From Eubacterium_U album (lineage in GTDB: Bacteria > Bacillota > Clostridia > Lachnospirales > Lachnospiraceae): 64,000 nucleotides of DNA. A program made the position numbers and the translations under genes. The stretch's first letter is position 1, and each line of letters begins with the position of its first letter. A model generated the notes under the pieces. It had not been told where the DNA came from. It did not search any database and saw only the letters and a list, made by a program, of their open reading frames with translations. The DNA lies in the NCBI RefSeq assembly GCF_025336545.1, contig NZ_JAODBU010000002.1:124001-188000 (forward strand), written 5' to 3'. Positions 25,173-35,543 of this stretch are shown here, piece after piece.

Positions 25173-26090
25173 TTACTTAAGAAATCCATTAACAATCTGT
25201 TCTTCTGCTTCTTCTTCGCTAAGGCCTAATGTCTGTAACTTGATTAACTGTTCGCCTGCAATTTTACCAATAGCGGCTTCATGAATTAATGATGCATCTA
25301 AGTCATTAGCTGTAATTTCAGGTAAAGCTGTAATCTTAGCATTATCCATTATAATAGCGTCACACTCTGAATGTCCTGTGCATTTTGCATTTCCGTTAAT
25401 TACAGAATAAAATGCCTGTTTTGAATTTCCTTTTGCAACTGAACGTGAAATAACATTTGCACTTGAACCATCTCCATTCATATCTACATTGAAATGAGTT
25501 TCTGCAAACTGATTTCCATGCGTCATAATTCTTTCTGTAATAACAATCTTTGCATCTTTGTCTAATTTAGCTTCGGTGATACGGTTTGTTGAATCAATTC
25601 CTTTAATCTGAACTGTTTCCATTTCCATGTAACCACCCTCTTCAATATTAACAATTGTAGTAGGATTCATTACATTTTCACCGTTGCCATCACCTTTTCC
25701 ATAATGTTTTTCAACATATTTTACTCTGGCATTTTTTCCAATATAGAACGTGTGTATTCCATCATGACGTGACTTTTTATCACCGCCATTATGTATTCCA
25801 CATCCTGCAACGATAAGCACATCTGCTCCTTCGCCAATATGGAAGTCATTGTATACACATTCTTCTAATCCTGTCTTACTAATAACAACCGGAATATGAA
25901 CACTTTCGTTTTTTGTTCCCGGTTTAACATAAATATCAATGCCATCTTTATCTTCTTTTGTTACAATATCAATATTTGCAGTTGTATTTCTGCTGTCTTT
26001 TTTGCTGTTCGCCCTTATGTTGTATGCGCCTGCCGGAATTTCATGTAATCCAGTAAGCTGTTCAAATAATTCCATCTGAATTTTGTCCAT
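25173..26090 (-). CDS. SufB/SufD-family Fe-S assembly scaffold
   Basis: 305 residues from the ATG at 26090, 6 bases after AAGGAGG; an upstream in-frame start is unsupported. It has the right-handed beta-helix core shared by SufB and SufD and conserved C-terminal features: KCTGHSECDAIIMDNA, PEITANDLDASLIHEAAIGK and IAGEQL. It is shorter than classical SufB (about 460). It partners with SufC, encoded 11 bases upstream, to build Fe-S clusters. No sufS, sufU, second sufB or sufD gene is nearby, so this fits the two-gene SUF-like minimal arrangement known in anaerobes (SmsCB type). Whether it acts alone or with a distant cysteine desulfurase cannot be told here. Confidence 0.85.
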   Translation of the reverse strand: MDKIQMELFEQLTGLHEIPAGAYNIRANSKKDSRNTTANIDIVTKEDKDGIDIYVKPGTKNESVHIPVVISKTGLEECVYNDFHIGEGADVLIVAGCGIHNGGDKKSRHDGIHTFYIGKNARVKYVEKHYGKGDGNGENVMNPTTIVNIEEGGYMEMETVQIKGIDSTNRITEAKLDKDAKIVITERIMTHGNQFAETHFNVDMNGDGSSANVISRSVAKGNSKQAFYSVINGNAKCTGHSECDAIIMDNAKITALPEITANDLDASLIHEAAIGKIAGEQLIKLQTLGLSEEEAEEQIVNGFLK

Positions 26091-26101
26091 GATTTTCCTC
26101 C

Positions 26102-26830
26102 TTATGACTGTAATTTGGCACATGGGCCATTATTTTCTGCTCCAAGAACCATCGGAAGAATTTCTTCTTTACTTCCGTGTGCCTTGATAACTCCGTCTGC
26201 TAACAAAACAATTTCATCTGCAATATCAAGAATTCTTTCCTGATGAGAAATAATTAAAATTGAGTTTTTATTATTTTTCTGCATTTTTTCAAATACTTTA
26301 ATAAGGCTGTTAAAACTCCACAAATCAATTCCTGCCTCTGGTTCATCAAATACTGAAAGTTCTGTTCCTCTTGCAATAATTGTCGCTATTTCTATTCTCT
26401 TTAACTCACCACCTGAAAGACTTGCATCCACTTCACGGTTAATATAGTCTCTTGCGCAAAGTCCTACTTCTGAAAGATATTCGCAGGCTTCACTAATTGT
26501 AAGCTGCTTTCCTGCCGCTATTCTAAGTAAGTCAATAACTGTGATTCCTTTAAATCTTACAGGTTGCTGGAACGCAAAACTAATTCCCAATTTTGCTCTT
26601 TCCGTAATAGACATATTTGTAATATCTGTGCCATTATATAAAATCCTTCCTTCTGTTGGCTGATTAATTCCTACGATTAATTTTGCCAAAGTAGACTTTC
26701 CACTTCCATTTGGTCCTGTAATGGCTACAAATTTGCTTTCATCAATATTCATACTGATGCCGTTTATTATATTTTTCACACTGCCATTTTCATCGTTTAC
26801 GCTAAACTTCACGTCTCTTAACTCAAGCAT
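26102..26830 (-). CDS. sufC: SufC-type Fe-S assembly ATPase
   Basis: 242 residues, starting at the ATG at 26830, 9 bases after AAAGGAG. It is an ABC-type ATPase without membrane domains: Walker A GPNGSGKST, Q-loop FQQPVRFKG, signature LSGGELKRIEIA (the SufC-specific GGExKR), Walker B ELSVFDEPEAGIDLW and a switch His in IISHQERIL. ATP hydrolysis drives conformational change in the SufB-like scaffold during cluster assembly. It overlaps the end of the LD-carboxypeptidase gene by 8 bases and is followed 11 bases later by the scaffold gene, so translation is coupled. Confidence 0.93.
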   Translation of the reverse strand: MLELRDVKFSVNDENGSVKNIINGISMNIDESKFVAITGPNGSGKSTLAKLIVGINQPTEGRILYNGTDITNMSITERAKLGISFAFQQPVRFKGITVIDLLRIAAGKQLTISEACEYLSEVGLCARDYINREVDASLSGGELKRIEIATIIARGTELSVFDEPEAGIDLWSFNSLIKVFEKMQKNNKNSILIISHQERILDIADEIVLLADGVIKAHGSKEEILPMVLGAENNGPCAKLQS

Positions 26831-27833
26831 ATTGTATAACTCCTTTTCCATTGGCACTGCTGACTTTTGCAATTGCCCCGTTTATCATTGAGAACTGAGG
26901 TCCTTTATGTCCGATATCCGCATCAAATATAACCGGAACGTCTAAATCACCTAAAATAGACATAACTGCCTCTTTATATGACTGTTCTATCCACGTATTA
27001 TACATCAATGGCCTTCCAAATACAAATCCCTTTACATATTTAAAATATCCCATCTGTTTCATTTGCCATAAATGTGTTATTAACGTAGTATCGCTAAAAT
27101 CAAAGCTTTCTAAGAACCATATAATACCATCATCTTTATATTTATGAATAAATTCTTCTGTTCCGTCATACTTTGTTCCGATTAAAAAGCAGATAACATC
27201 AAGGCATCCACCTATTAATCTTCCTGACATTTCAATCTTCTCTTCACCACGTCCGTTTATCCAGCATACTTCTTTATCTTTATAGTATCCTTCAAAACCT
27301 GTTTCATATTCATGGCGGTCGGATTCATAATAATCAAATGATTTCTGGCTTCTTACATTTCCCTCTAACACACCTAATGCATTGCTTACTGTATTTTGCC
27401 ATGGTTCCATACCAAAATCTCCAAAATTACATCCATAAACAGATGCCACATCACATTTTGTCATAATAGGAAATACTAATCCTGTATTATCTGAATATCC
27501 CTGAACCCATTTTGGATTTGCCTTAATTTTTTCAAAATCCACATATTCAAGCATCTCCATTAAATAATCCCCACCTGCGGCAGAAATTATTCCTGTAACT
27601 TCATTTTTATCAAATAATCTGTTAAATTCTTCTGCTCTAATTTTTGCGGTATTGCTTACGCCTCTTTTATCAGTCTTAAAAACACTGTCAGTAAATTCAA
27701 CATTATATCCTCTGTTTTTAAGTTGCTCTACCCCTTTGTTAAATCTTTTTATTTTAATTTCATCTGTTATTCCATTTGACGGGGCCGTAACAGCTATAGT
27801 GTCATTTTTCTTTATATACTTTGGAAAAATCAT
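26823..27833 (-). CDS. LD-carboxypeptidase / MccF-like peptidase (family S66)
   Basis: 336 residues. The fold is that of S66 serine peptidases: substrate-entry motif DTIAVTAPSNG near the N-terminus, SAAGGDYLMEML, and nucleophile Ser114 in QGYSDNTGL. The expected Glu and His of the triad are plausibly in FLESFDFSDT and DADIGHKGPQ. Members cleave the tetrapeptide D-Ala during murein recycling or inactivate microcin C-like peptidyl-nucleotides; the long central insertion resembles MccF-type proteins more than LdcA, so immunity or detoxification is possible. Its start overlaps the addA stop (TAATG) and its end overlaps sufC, firmly inside one operon. No signal peptide, so it is cytoplasmic. Confidence 0.85.
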   Translation of the reverse strand: MIFPKYIKKNDTIAVTAPSNGITDEIKIKRFNKGVEQLKNRGYNVEFTDSVFKTDKRGVSNTAKIRAEEFNRLFDKNEVTGIISAAGGDYLMEMLEYVDFEKIKANPKWVQGYSDNTGLVFPIMTKCDVASVYGCNFGDFGMEPWQNTVSNALGVLEGNVRSQKSFDYYESDRHEYETGFEGYYKDKEVCWINGRGEEKIEMSGRLIGGCLDVICFLIGTKYDGTEEFIHKYKDDGIIWFLESFDFSDTTLITHLWQMKQMGYFKYVKGFVFGRPLMYNTWIEQSYKEAVMSILGDLDVPVIFDADIGHKGPQFSMINGAIAKVSSANGKGVIQYA

Positions 27834-30800
27834 TATTGTCTCCTTTGTCTATGCTCAGTAAAACTTATTTCATCGCCAAGCGTTACAGAGTATATTATTT
27901 CATCTTCAACTTTTTTACCTGTAATCTGCTCAATTGCTTCTTTATAGTAATCTAACTGAACACTGTATTTATCATACAATTGTTCCATTTTTCTTACTTT
28001 GTCAGTTTTATAGTCTACTACATAATACCTTCCATTTTCAATAAAACATACGTCAATAATTCCCTGAATTACAACAAGTTCCTCTGAATCGGTATTTGGA
28101 TTCACTTCACAAGCCTTCTTTCCAAGAAGAAATTTCTGTTCTCTAAACAGCTCTCCTCTCGAATGTGCCTGTTTCATTCTTTTAAATAAGTCTGTTTTAC
28201 TAAAAGCAATAACATCATTTTCATTTATACAATCTGCTCCTGCCTTATCTATCAGACCTCTCTTAACATAACCATTAATCATTTCATTAACAGACTCTAC
28301 TGTATATTCAGGCAAATTTAAATCCATAAGTTCAAATATCCTATGATAAGCTGTTCCTCTGTTTGCACCTGTTAGCTTTTCATGAAGCTGTTCGTCCGAT
28401 TTTGCAAAATCAGGAATTATATCCGGCAAATCTTCTTTAAACATTTCCGTACCATCCTGCTGCTCATCATATTCATGTAATGCCTGTCTCTTGATTTCAG
28501 TAACACTTGCCTTTGCACTTATATTTACATCCTCATAATACTGATACTCCCAATTTAAGTTTTTATTAAGAATCTCCTCTGTTATCTTATCATATGTTTT
28601 TTTACCATCAATTTGAAGCAATTCCTGTTTCTTAGTATTATCATCATTTAACTCAATATACTCTTTTAGTTTATCATCTTCTGTTTCACCACAAATTGCT
28701 GTTATGTTTACACTTGCATCAATATTGTACAATTCTTCATTTTGTGCCTCTGTAAAACTATCATTGTGCTTCAATAATTCATCTGCGCCTTTATTTCTTG
28801 ACGTAGCAAGCAAAATCCAGTCCATAAAATTGTTAATGTCTGTTATTTCACTTCCTGTTGCCTGTAAATATGGATTTCTCCTGTATCCGTTAATTTTTTC
28901 AACTTCTTTTTCAATTTCTTTTACTGAACCGGTTATAATAAGTTTTTCCTGTGCTCTAGTCATTGCAACATATAAAAGTCGAAGTAATTCAGCTTTATTT
29001 TCTTTTGTGATTGCGTTTCTTATAACAGTTTTTACAAGTGAACTATCTTTTATTTTCAACTCATGATTAACATAATCCATTCCGATTCCATATTCTTCAT
29101 GAATCGCAATCGCATCTTTTTCAGGTCTGAATTTTGACGTTGCATTTGCTAAAAATACAATAGGAAACTGTAACCCTTTACTTTTATGAATTGACATTAT
29201 TCTTACAATATTATCACTTTCATCTACTGACAAAGCTTCTCCTTCTTCTCTTACAACCTTAACTTTCTCAATGTATCTGATAAAATTAAAAAGTCCTGTA
29301 TAACTGGAATTTTCATAAGCAACTGCCTTTTCTTTCAATTGCTCAATATTTTTTATTCTTCTTAATCCTGAAGGAAGTGCCATAATATAATTATCATATC
29401 CGTTTATTTTAAGTACTTTATCAATAAGATCATATACTGTTATATACGGAATTTCTTTTCTCAAGTTATTAATAATATTCATAAAATTTGTAATCTTATC
29501 AACAAGTTTCTCGTCATCTCCATCATATAAGTATGACTTTAATTCATCATATAAACCGCTTTCTTCATCATTAATGCGGATTTGTGCCAATTCACTTTCA
29601 GAAAAATTAAACATTTGTGATAGCATTATGCCTGCAAGTGGAATATCCTGTCTTGAATTATCTAAGACATTTAAGAAATTTAGTACTGTTAATACTTCTT
29701 TTGCATCATAAAATCCCGTTTTTGTTTCAGTGTATGCCGGTATTCCATATTTTTCTAAAACATCAACATACTGACTTGAAATTCCTTTTATACCTCTTAA
29801 AAGAATAACTATATCACTATACTTTGCATTTCTTAAATTTCCATCTTTATCCTGAACCTTCATTCCAAAATCAGGGTCTACAATCTTTTTAATCTTCTTT
29901 GCGATTTGTTCTATTTCATATTCTTTGTCCCCTTCGATTAAAACAATATCTGTTGCATTATCCTGTATATCAGGCAGTTCTTTAAAAGATGCACCGCATA
30001 CTAATCTGTTGTTGTCTATATATTCAATTCCACCTGTATGTCTGCACATGATTGTATCAAATATATAGTTTACACTATCAATGACCTCTTTTCGGCTTCT
30101 AAAGTTTTTATCAAGAATTATTTTACGCTTTGATGCATCCGTTTCTTCACTGTAAGTATCATATTTTTCTAAAAATAAATTTGGATTAGCCAGTCTGAAT
30201 CTGTAAATACTCTGCTTAACATCTCCTACCATAAAAACATTATTAATTCCAGCTCCATTTGAAATGCTTGTAAGTATCGCTTCCTGCACTGTATTACTAT
30301 CCTGATATTCGTCAATCATTATTTCTTTATACTGTTTTGACATACTTATAGCTACATCTGACGGAACTATTTCTCCGTTTTCATTTTCATATGTTAAAAT
30401 ATTTAATGCATAATGTTCTAAATCTGAAAAATCCATTATGGCATTTTCTTGCTTTACCTCTTTTAGCCTATTCATAAATTCTAACGTAAGATCAATTATA
30501 ACCCGGACCTGATCCTTCATTACATTTATTTCTTCTAAAATTTCATCAATATCGTATGACAAATAATCAGCCACCAGTTTATTTATTTTTGTTCCAACTT
30601 CACTTTTTATTGCCTTAACCTGTTCTGCTTTTTCAGGATTTAAGGCTTCTGGTTTGCCTGGAAGTCTTGGAATTTTATAATCTCCTAATGAATTTTTTAA
30701 TGCTCTGTAGGATTGTTTTTCCATTGCAAGTTTACATGTTCCATACATATCTGTTAAAGCCTTTATATAATTTACGGGACCGTCCGGCTGTTCACATATA

Positions 30801-31504
30801 TTTATGGCATTTTCAAGTTTTTTACATATGTCAGGCATAATATTTTTAATGTCATTAATATTTTTTACCATCCACGACTTGCTATTTAAATCTTCTTCAT
30901 CTGAAACAATATAATTATCAATACATGACTTAACCCATTTTTCAGGATTTACATGACTTTCAGATGCAGTGTAAAGTTCCATTATCAGGTTTGTAACACT
31001 GTCATCTGCCTTAGACGCTTTATACTGCTCGATAAATTTCATAAATTCAGGCTCAGCTTCTTCATATCTTTTTGTAAGTATTTCTTCTAAAACATCTGCT
31101 TTTAAAAGTTCAATTTCACCTTCATCTCCGATTTTATAATCAGGATCTAAATCTATTTTTTCAAAATTTTCTCTCACAACAAACGAGCAAAAACTATCAA
31201 TCGTTGTAATCTGTGCCGTATTTATCAAATTAATCTGTTTTTGTATGTGTTCATTTTCAGGATGATTAGTAATAATATCATCTAATGCATTTCTTACTCT
31301 TTCCTTCATCTCAGAAGCTGCTGCCTTTGTAAATGTAACGACTAAAAGATTATCGATATCTACCGGATTATTTTCATCTGTCAATAAATTTATAATTCGC
31401 TCTACCAAAACTGCGGTTTTTCCCGAACCGGCTGCCGCAGATACTAATATGTTTTGGTCTCTTGCATCTATTACTTCTTTTTGTTTTGGAGTCCAATTTG
31501 GCAT
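27833..31504 (-). CDS. addA: ATP-dependent helicase/nuclease subunit A
   Basis: 1223 residues, normal length. AddA is the UvrD-like 3'-5' helicase and nuclease subunit of AddAB, the Firmicute counterpart of RecBCD in double-strand break repair. Walker A AAAGSGKT (23-30), helicase motifs IDEYQDSNTVQE, GDVKQSIYRFR, IMSIHKSKGLQFPIV and LLYVAMTRAQEKLII are all visible. The C-terminal RecB-type nuclease shows GTAYHRIFELMDL, VIQGIIDVCF and VVDYKTDKV. It starts 2 bases after addB and its stop overlaps the next gene (TAATG), so it is co-transcribed with both. Confidence 0.96.
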   Translation of the reverse strand: MPNWTPKQKEVIDARDQNILVSAAAGSGKTAVLVERIINLLTDENNPVDIDNLLVVTFTKAAASEMKERVRNALDDIITNHPENEHIQKQINLINTAQITTIDSFCSFVVRENFEKIDLDPDYKIGDEGEIELLKADVLEEILTKRYEEAEPEFMKFIEQYKASKADDSVTNLIMELYTASESHVNPEKWVKSCIDNYIVSDEEDLNSKSWMVKNINDIKNIMPDICKKLENAINICEQPDGPVNYIKALTDMYGTCKLAMEKQSYRALKNSLGDYKIPRLPGKPEALNPEKAEQVKAIKSEVGTKINKLVADYLSYDIDEILEEINVMKDQVRVIIDLTLEFMNRLKEVKQENAIMDFSDLEHYALNILTYENENGEIVPSDVAISMSKQYKEIMIDEYQDSNTVQEAILTSISNGAGINNVFMVGDVKQSIYRFRLANPNLFLEKYDTYSEETDASKRKIILDKNFRSRKEVIDSVNYIFDTIMCRHTGGIEYIDNNRLVCGASFKELPDIQDNATDIVLIEGDKEYEIEQIAKKIKKIVDPDFGMKVQDKDGNLRNAKYSDIVILLRGIKGISSQYVDVLEKYGIPAYTETKTGFYDAKEVLTVLNFLNVLDNSRQDIPLAGIMLSQMFNFSESELAQIRINDEESGLYDELKSYLYDGDDEKLVDKITNFMNIINNLRKEIPYITVYDLIDKVLKINGYDNYIMALPSGLRRIKNIEQLKEKAVAYENSSYTGLFNFIRYIEKVKVVREEGEALSVDESDNIVRIMSIHKSKGLQFPIVFLANATSKFRPEKDAIAIHEEYGIGMDYVNHELKIKDSSLVKTVIRNAITKENKAELLRLLYVAMTRAQEKLIITGSVKEIEKEVEKINGYRRNPYLQATGSEITDINNFMDWILLATSRNKGADELLKHNDSFTEAQNEELYNIDASVNITAICGETEDDKLKEYIELNDDNTKKQELLQIDGKKTYDKITEEILNKNLNWEYQYYEDVNISAKASVTEIKRQALHEYDEQQDGTEMFKEDLPDIIPDFAKSDEQLHEKLTGANRGTAYHRIFELMDLNLPEYTVESVNEMINGYVKRGLIDKAGADCINENDVIAFSKTDLFKRMKQAHSRGELFREQKFLLGKKACEVNPNTDSEELVVIQGIIDVCFIENGRYYVVDYKTDKVRKMEQLYDKYSVQLDYYKEAIEQITGKKVEDEIIYSVTLGDEISFTEHRQRRQ

Positions 31505-31506
31505 AT

Positions 31507-34500
31507 TTATTTTTCTCCTTCCGAATCTTCATACATCTCATCTAACTTAGAAATTACTTCAGGCAATTTATATCCGGGAACCTCCGTATACTTATCTCCT
31601 GCATTTACATCAAAACTACACATACCTGCATATGGGCAATATGTACATGCCTTTTCTATAGGATTAACATCAATATTTCCCTCGCAAATTTCTTCTTTAA
31701 ACTTATCTGCCATATCTGAAACATAATTAATAAGTTCACCAAAATGCTTATTATCAATCGCCATTACATCTGCGTAATAACTTTCATCTCTTTTAATTCT
31801 CACAGGAATAATATCCGAAGATTTTTCCATATTTTCATCTATATTTTTTAGCACGTTGATATCGTCTGTAAAAATACCTGACATCTTATACTCTTTAAAT
31901 CTTTTCTTATTGATTTCACAGGCAAGTCTTTCTTTTAGTTCTTCCTTTGTCAATGAACCATCGTTCATAATTTTATTTTTTTCTGTTTTTGTCAGTCCAT
32001 TAGTATAAGGGTCTTTAATTTCATAATAAAATGCTCCTGCCGGCAAAACCTGTTTGTCCTTATATTTTTCCTGTTCTCTTTTTATTACATCTCCTAAATA
32101 AATAAGAAGCTGCATCTGTGTGCCGAAAAATGTAGAACTGATTTCAAATTTCTTTGACCCTGATTTATAATCAATAATTTTCACATACACTTTCCCATCG
32201 TCAGGATCCTCGTATAAGTCCACTCTGTCTACTTTTCCATGTTCAACTACTGACTCATAATAAACCGGTTCAAACTTTCCTGCATTGATATGACTTTTTA
32301 ATATTTCTGTAGTATTTATAGTTGTTTTTAAAATTTTATTTGCAATATATTTATTTCTTGCATCACTTGAAATAGCATTATTTTCGTATTCCTCAAATAC
32401 GATATTTACACATTCTTCAACTAATTTTTGTATATCTTCGTCTGTTAAATTTCTCCAATTCAGATTTTTATTTCTTAATTTTCTGCAAAACAACTCTAAC
32501 GAATAATGATATAAATTGCCAATATCATATGCAGCTATTTCAAATTTTCGTCTTTCTGAAAGCCTTAGACCATTAGCTAAAAACTGTGAATATGCACATG
32601 CAGCATATCTTTCAAGTCTTGTAATACCAATGTTGTGTCTGTTACCATACAGTCCTCTCGCAATTTCCGGCAGTAATTTTGGATGTCTTGATGTATAATA
32701 TATTCCTTCTATTATCATCTTTACAGCATTTTCTACTTCCCTGTTCTTAACAAGATTTGCAATCATCTGCTTTGTCTCATTATCCCCATCAAGGCTCTTA
32801 TTTTCCTGCATTCTGTTTGTTATAAATTCTAACGCCTCTGTGATGTTTGTAATATCACCCGGAACATTTTCCTTACTACTTTCCTTTATTTCTTTTATTG
32901 ATGGAAACATTCTTTTTATTAGAGACAGAATATATGATTTTCTTAAAACTTCACCATCCGTGCCTGATGTGCTATATGAAAAGTAGATTTTACCTGTAGG
33001 CTTTGCAAATAATGCATACAAATAAAGTCTTTCAATATATATATTTTCTTTAGCTGTTGGCGCTAATACATAATTAGCTGAGCGCAAAAATTCTCTTTCC
33101 ATATCCGTAATTATTCCGCTACCACTATTTGCAGAAGGCACAAGGCCGTCATTTACTCCTGCAAAAAAGATAATTTTCTTAATATCTTTTAATCTTGTTC
33201 TTTCCAAATCACCAACCATTACCGTATCAAGACCGGGAGGAATTATTCCAACTTTCTGACTTGCAAATCCGGATTCAACAATCTGTCTGAACTCTTTTAC
33301 CGACACAATTTCATCACCTAAAAATTCCACAAGCTTATTAAGCATTTTTATAATGGTTTCATAAATCTGTTCGTATTCTTTTGCTTCATCCAGTCTGCCT
33401 GCTTCATCACATTCCACTTTATGTTTTTGTATCTTAAGCTGCCAGTCATTATCTAAAATAAATTTGTAAATGCACTTTGTAAAATCAGTTATATCTACGT
33501 TTTTTAGCTTTAAGCCGTTTCTCAAATCAGAAAACATTTCTATGATTTTTTCTCTTATCAAATTAATATTTTCAAATTCTTCTTCGCTGATATTTTTATA
33601 CTGCTTTTCCCATTTTCTGTTGTAACTGTTAAATCCTCTTCTTCCTGACTGAATTACATAATTTTCAATTATATCAATATCTTCTCTGTCAATATCCGTA
33701 ATTCCTAATTTTAAAAACCTAAATAAACTTTCATATGAAAAATCTTTCTCAACCACTTCAATTGCAGCTACTATACCGTCAATAAAAGGATTTTTAGATA
33801 TATCTCTCTTATAATCTATAAAATTCGGAATGCCTGATTTTCTAAATTCATCCTGAATAAATCTATAATATCCTTCCATATCAGAAACTACTACAGCGAT
33901 ATCTTTATATTTATAATTTCCTGTAATCATCAACTTAGAAATTTCATTTGCAATCCATCTTGCCTCTTCTTTTGGATTAGATGTTACATGGATTTCTAAA
34001 TTTTTGCATTCTTTATCATAAGGTTTTAAAACTCTATTTCTAAATATATTTTCTTCTAAATAACAAAGTTCATCATTATCAGCAATTCGTATCGGTCTTT
34101 TTCCTTTATTTACAATAACCGTATTTTCGATTTCGACACTATTTCTTATTGCCAATTCTCTTAACTTTACAATTGTTTCTTTGCTGAGTGCAAATAATTC
34201 TCTGTCATTATATCCGTTAAAATCAGCTTCATTTTCAGGAAGAGTTATTGCGACAGTAACTTCTCTTGCATATTTTATTAATTTTTCTAAAACCATATAC
34301 TGAATAGGTGTAAACCCTGTAAAACCGTCAATATAAATATGTGTTTTTCTTATTTTTTCTGACTTTTCCATTACATTACAAAAAATGCTCAACACTTCTT
34401 CCATCGTAATCATTTTTTCATTTATGTAATTGTCAAATTCTTCCGCAATCGTTTTAGTATCAATTAATTTATTTCTTAAAATGTTATGACCTTTTACATC

Positions 34501-34938
34501 ATCAATCATCTTTTCCAAATCTTGTGTTCTATAATTATATTGCTTTAATTCGGTTATTAAAGTTTTTGCTCTATCCACAAATCCCGGCATATTTGCTTTG
34601 TTATGATAATACTTAAGGTCTTTTTTGCAATTTTCTAATACTTTACGGACAACGAGAGTTTTTCCCAAATCGTCCATAACCTTAATATCTGTCATTCCAA
34701 GTTCTTCAAATATACCAACTGCAAGTCTCTGAAAACTTACTACCTCAGTGTTAAAACTTCCGTGTCTATCTGAAGCAAGCAAAATTTCTCTCTGTGCTTC
34801 CATTGAATACTGTTCAGGAACCAAAGCTATATAATCTTCATTTCTATTTTCATATTTTGAAGCGTTATTTGTAAGTCTTTCATATAATAAATGTGACTTA
34901 CCTGAACCTGCACTTCCTACAATAAATGTTAATGACAT
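31507..34938 (-). CDS. addB: ATP-dependent nuclease subunit B
   Basis: 1143 residues from the ATG at 34938, 6 bases after GGAG, giving the usual MSLTFIVGSAGSGKS start; an in-frame ATG four codons upstream is less likely. AddB has an N-terminal Walker A (GSAGSGKS), an inactive helicase-like body that reads Chi, and a C-terminal nuclease with DRVDLYED and IIDYKSGSKKF. The Fe-S cluster that pins the nuclease is indicated by Cys in ERYAACAYSQF and three Cys in CTYCPYAGMC near the end. First gene of the addB-addA-LD-carboxypeptidase-sufC-sufB operon; pairing an Fe-S protein with suf genes is notable. Confidence 0.96.
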   Translation of the reverse strand: MSLTFIVGSAGSGKSHLLYERLTNNASKYENRNEDYIALVPEQYSMEAQREILLASDRHGSFNTEVVSFQRLAVGIFEELGMTDIKVMDDLGKTLVVRKVLENCKKDLKYYHNKANMPGFVDRAKTLITELKQYNYRTQDLEKMIDDVKGHNILRNKLIDTKTIAEEFDNYINEKMITMEEVLSIFCNVMEKSEKIRKTHIYIDGFTGFTPIQYMVLEKLIKYAREVTVAITLPENEADFNGYNDRELFALSKETIVKLRELAIRNSVEIENTVIVNKGKRPIRIADNDELCYLEENIFRNRVLKPYDKECKNLEIHVTSNPKEEARWIANEISKLMITGNYKYKDIAVVVSDMEGYYRFIQDEFRKSGIPNFIDYKRDISKNPFIDGIVAAIEVVEKDFSYESLFRFLKLGITDIDREDIDIIENYVIQSGRRGFNSYNRKWEKQYKNISEEEFENINLIREKIIEMFSDLRNGLKLKNVDITDFTKCIYKFILDNDWQLKIQKHKVECDEAGRLDEAKEYEQIYETIIKMLNKLVEFLGDEIVSVKEFRQIVESGFASQKVGIIPPGLDTVMVGDLERTRLKDIKKIIFFAGVNDGLVPSANSGSGIITDMEREFLRSANYVLAPTAKENIYIERLYLYALFAKPTGKIYFSYSTSGTDGEVLRKSYILSLIKRMFPSIKEIKESSKENVPGDITNITEALEFITNRMQENKSLDGDNETKQMIANLVKNREVENAVKMIIEGIYYTSRHPKLLPEIARGLYGNRHNIGITRLERYAACAYSQFLANGLRLSERRKFEIAAYDIGNLYHYSLELFCRKLRNKNLNWRNLTDEDIQKLVEECVNIVFEEYENNAISSDARNKYIANKILKTTINTTEILKSHINAGKFEPVYYESVVEHGKVDRVDLYEDPDDGKVYVKIIDYKSGSKKFEISSTFFGTQMQLLIYLGDVIKREQEKYKDKQVLPAGAFYYEIKDPYTNGLTKTEKNKIMNDGSLTKEELKERLACEINKKRFKEYKMSGIFTDDINVLKNIDENMEKSSDIIPVRIKRDESYYADVMAIDNKHFGELINYVSDMADKFKEEICEGNIDVNPIEKACTYCPYAGMCSFDVNAGDKYTEVPGYKLPEVISKLDEMYEDSEGEK

Positions 34939-34969
34939 ATCCGTCTCCATTCTTTATATTTCCTTAAAT

Positions 34970-35010
34970 GATGCCTGGGCAAAAGTTCCCACCTTTTGAC
35001 CCTGGCATTC
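34970..35010. repeat. Dispersed palindromic repeat, copy C (minimal form)
   Basis: GATGCCTGGGCAAAAG...CTTTTGACCCTGGCATTC forms a 41-bp imperfect palindrome with a short loop, in the divergent gap between addB and the small membrane protein. It looks like the two ends of the longer copies joined together. Confidence 0.65.
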
Positions 35011-35114
35011 TTAAATTATTATATATAATTTTTGCTGTTTTTTCATCATACTTTTATGTTTTTGCTCATAGATTTAATTATAAAAACCTATACAGTTTTC
35101 GGAGGTCACACATC

Positions 35115-35543
35115 ATGAGTAAAAGTCCTAAATTTATGGTTTTTCATCTTAAAGAACTTATATATACATTTATATTAATTGTCCTTGGAATAGCCTTAAT
35201 AATAACCTTAGTTTTAATGTTTAGAAAAGACACCACTACTTCGGCTCCTGCAAGTGATTGCACTTATAAGGCCGGTGTTTATTCCTCTTATATCACGTTA
35301 AACGGAAATCCTATGGAAATTCAGGTAGTTTTAGATGATAACCACATAAATTCCATTACAATTGAAAATATTGACGATTCCGTAGCTACAATGTATCCTT
35401 TAGTGAAACCTGCTTTTGAGGATATTGCTAACCAGATTGTATCAACTCAGTCATTAGAAAACGTATCTTACAATCCCGAAAGCCAATATACATATTCTGT
35501 ATTATATAATGCAATATGCGATACAATTAATTCGGCCAAATAA
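35115..35543 (+). CDS. Small membrane-anchored protein with degenerate FMN-binding-like domain
   Basis: 142 residues. The ATG at 35115 has GGAGG 9 bases upstream; longer in-frame readings lack a ribosome site. After a short basic N-terminus there is one membrane helix (YTFILIVLGIALIITLVLM, about 16-34). The outside part begins CTYKAGVYSSYITLNGNPME and continues IQVVLDDNHINSITIENIDD, the pattern of FMN_bind domains, and ends SQYTYSVLYNAICDTI where such domains have the flavin-accepting SGATYTS motif. Here that motif is replaced (NPESQYT), so covalent flavin binding is doubtful. Function unknown; divergent from addB, monocistronic. Confidence 0.7.
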   Translation: MSKSPKFMVFHLKELIYTFILIVLGIALIITLVLMFRKDTTTSAPASDCTYKAGVYSSYITLNGNPMEIQVVLDDNHINSITIENIDDSVATMYPLVKPAFEDIANQIVSTQSLENVSYNPESQYTYSVLYNAICDTINSAK

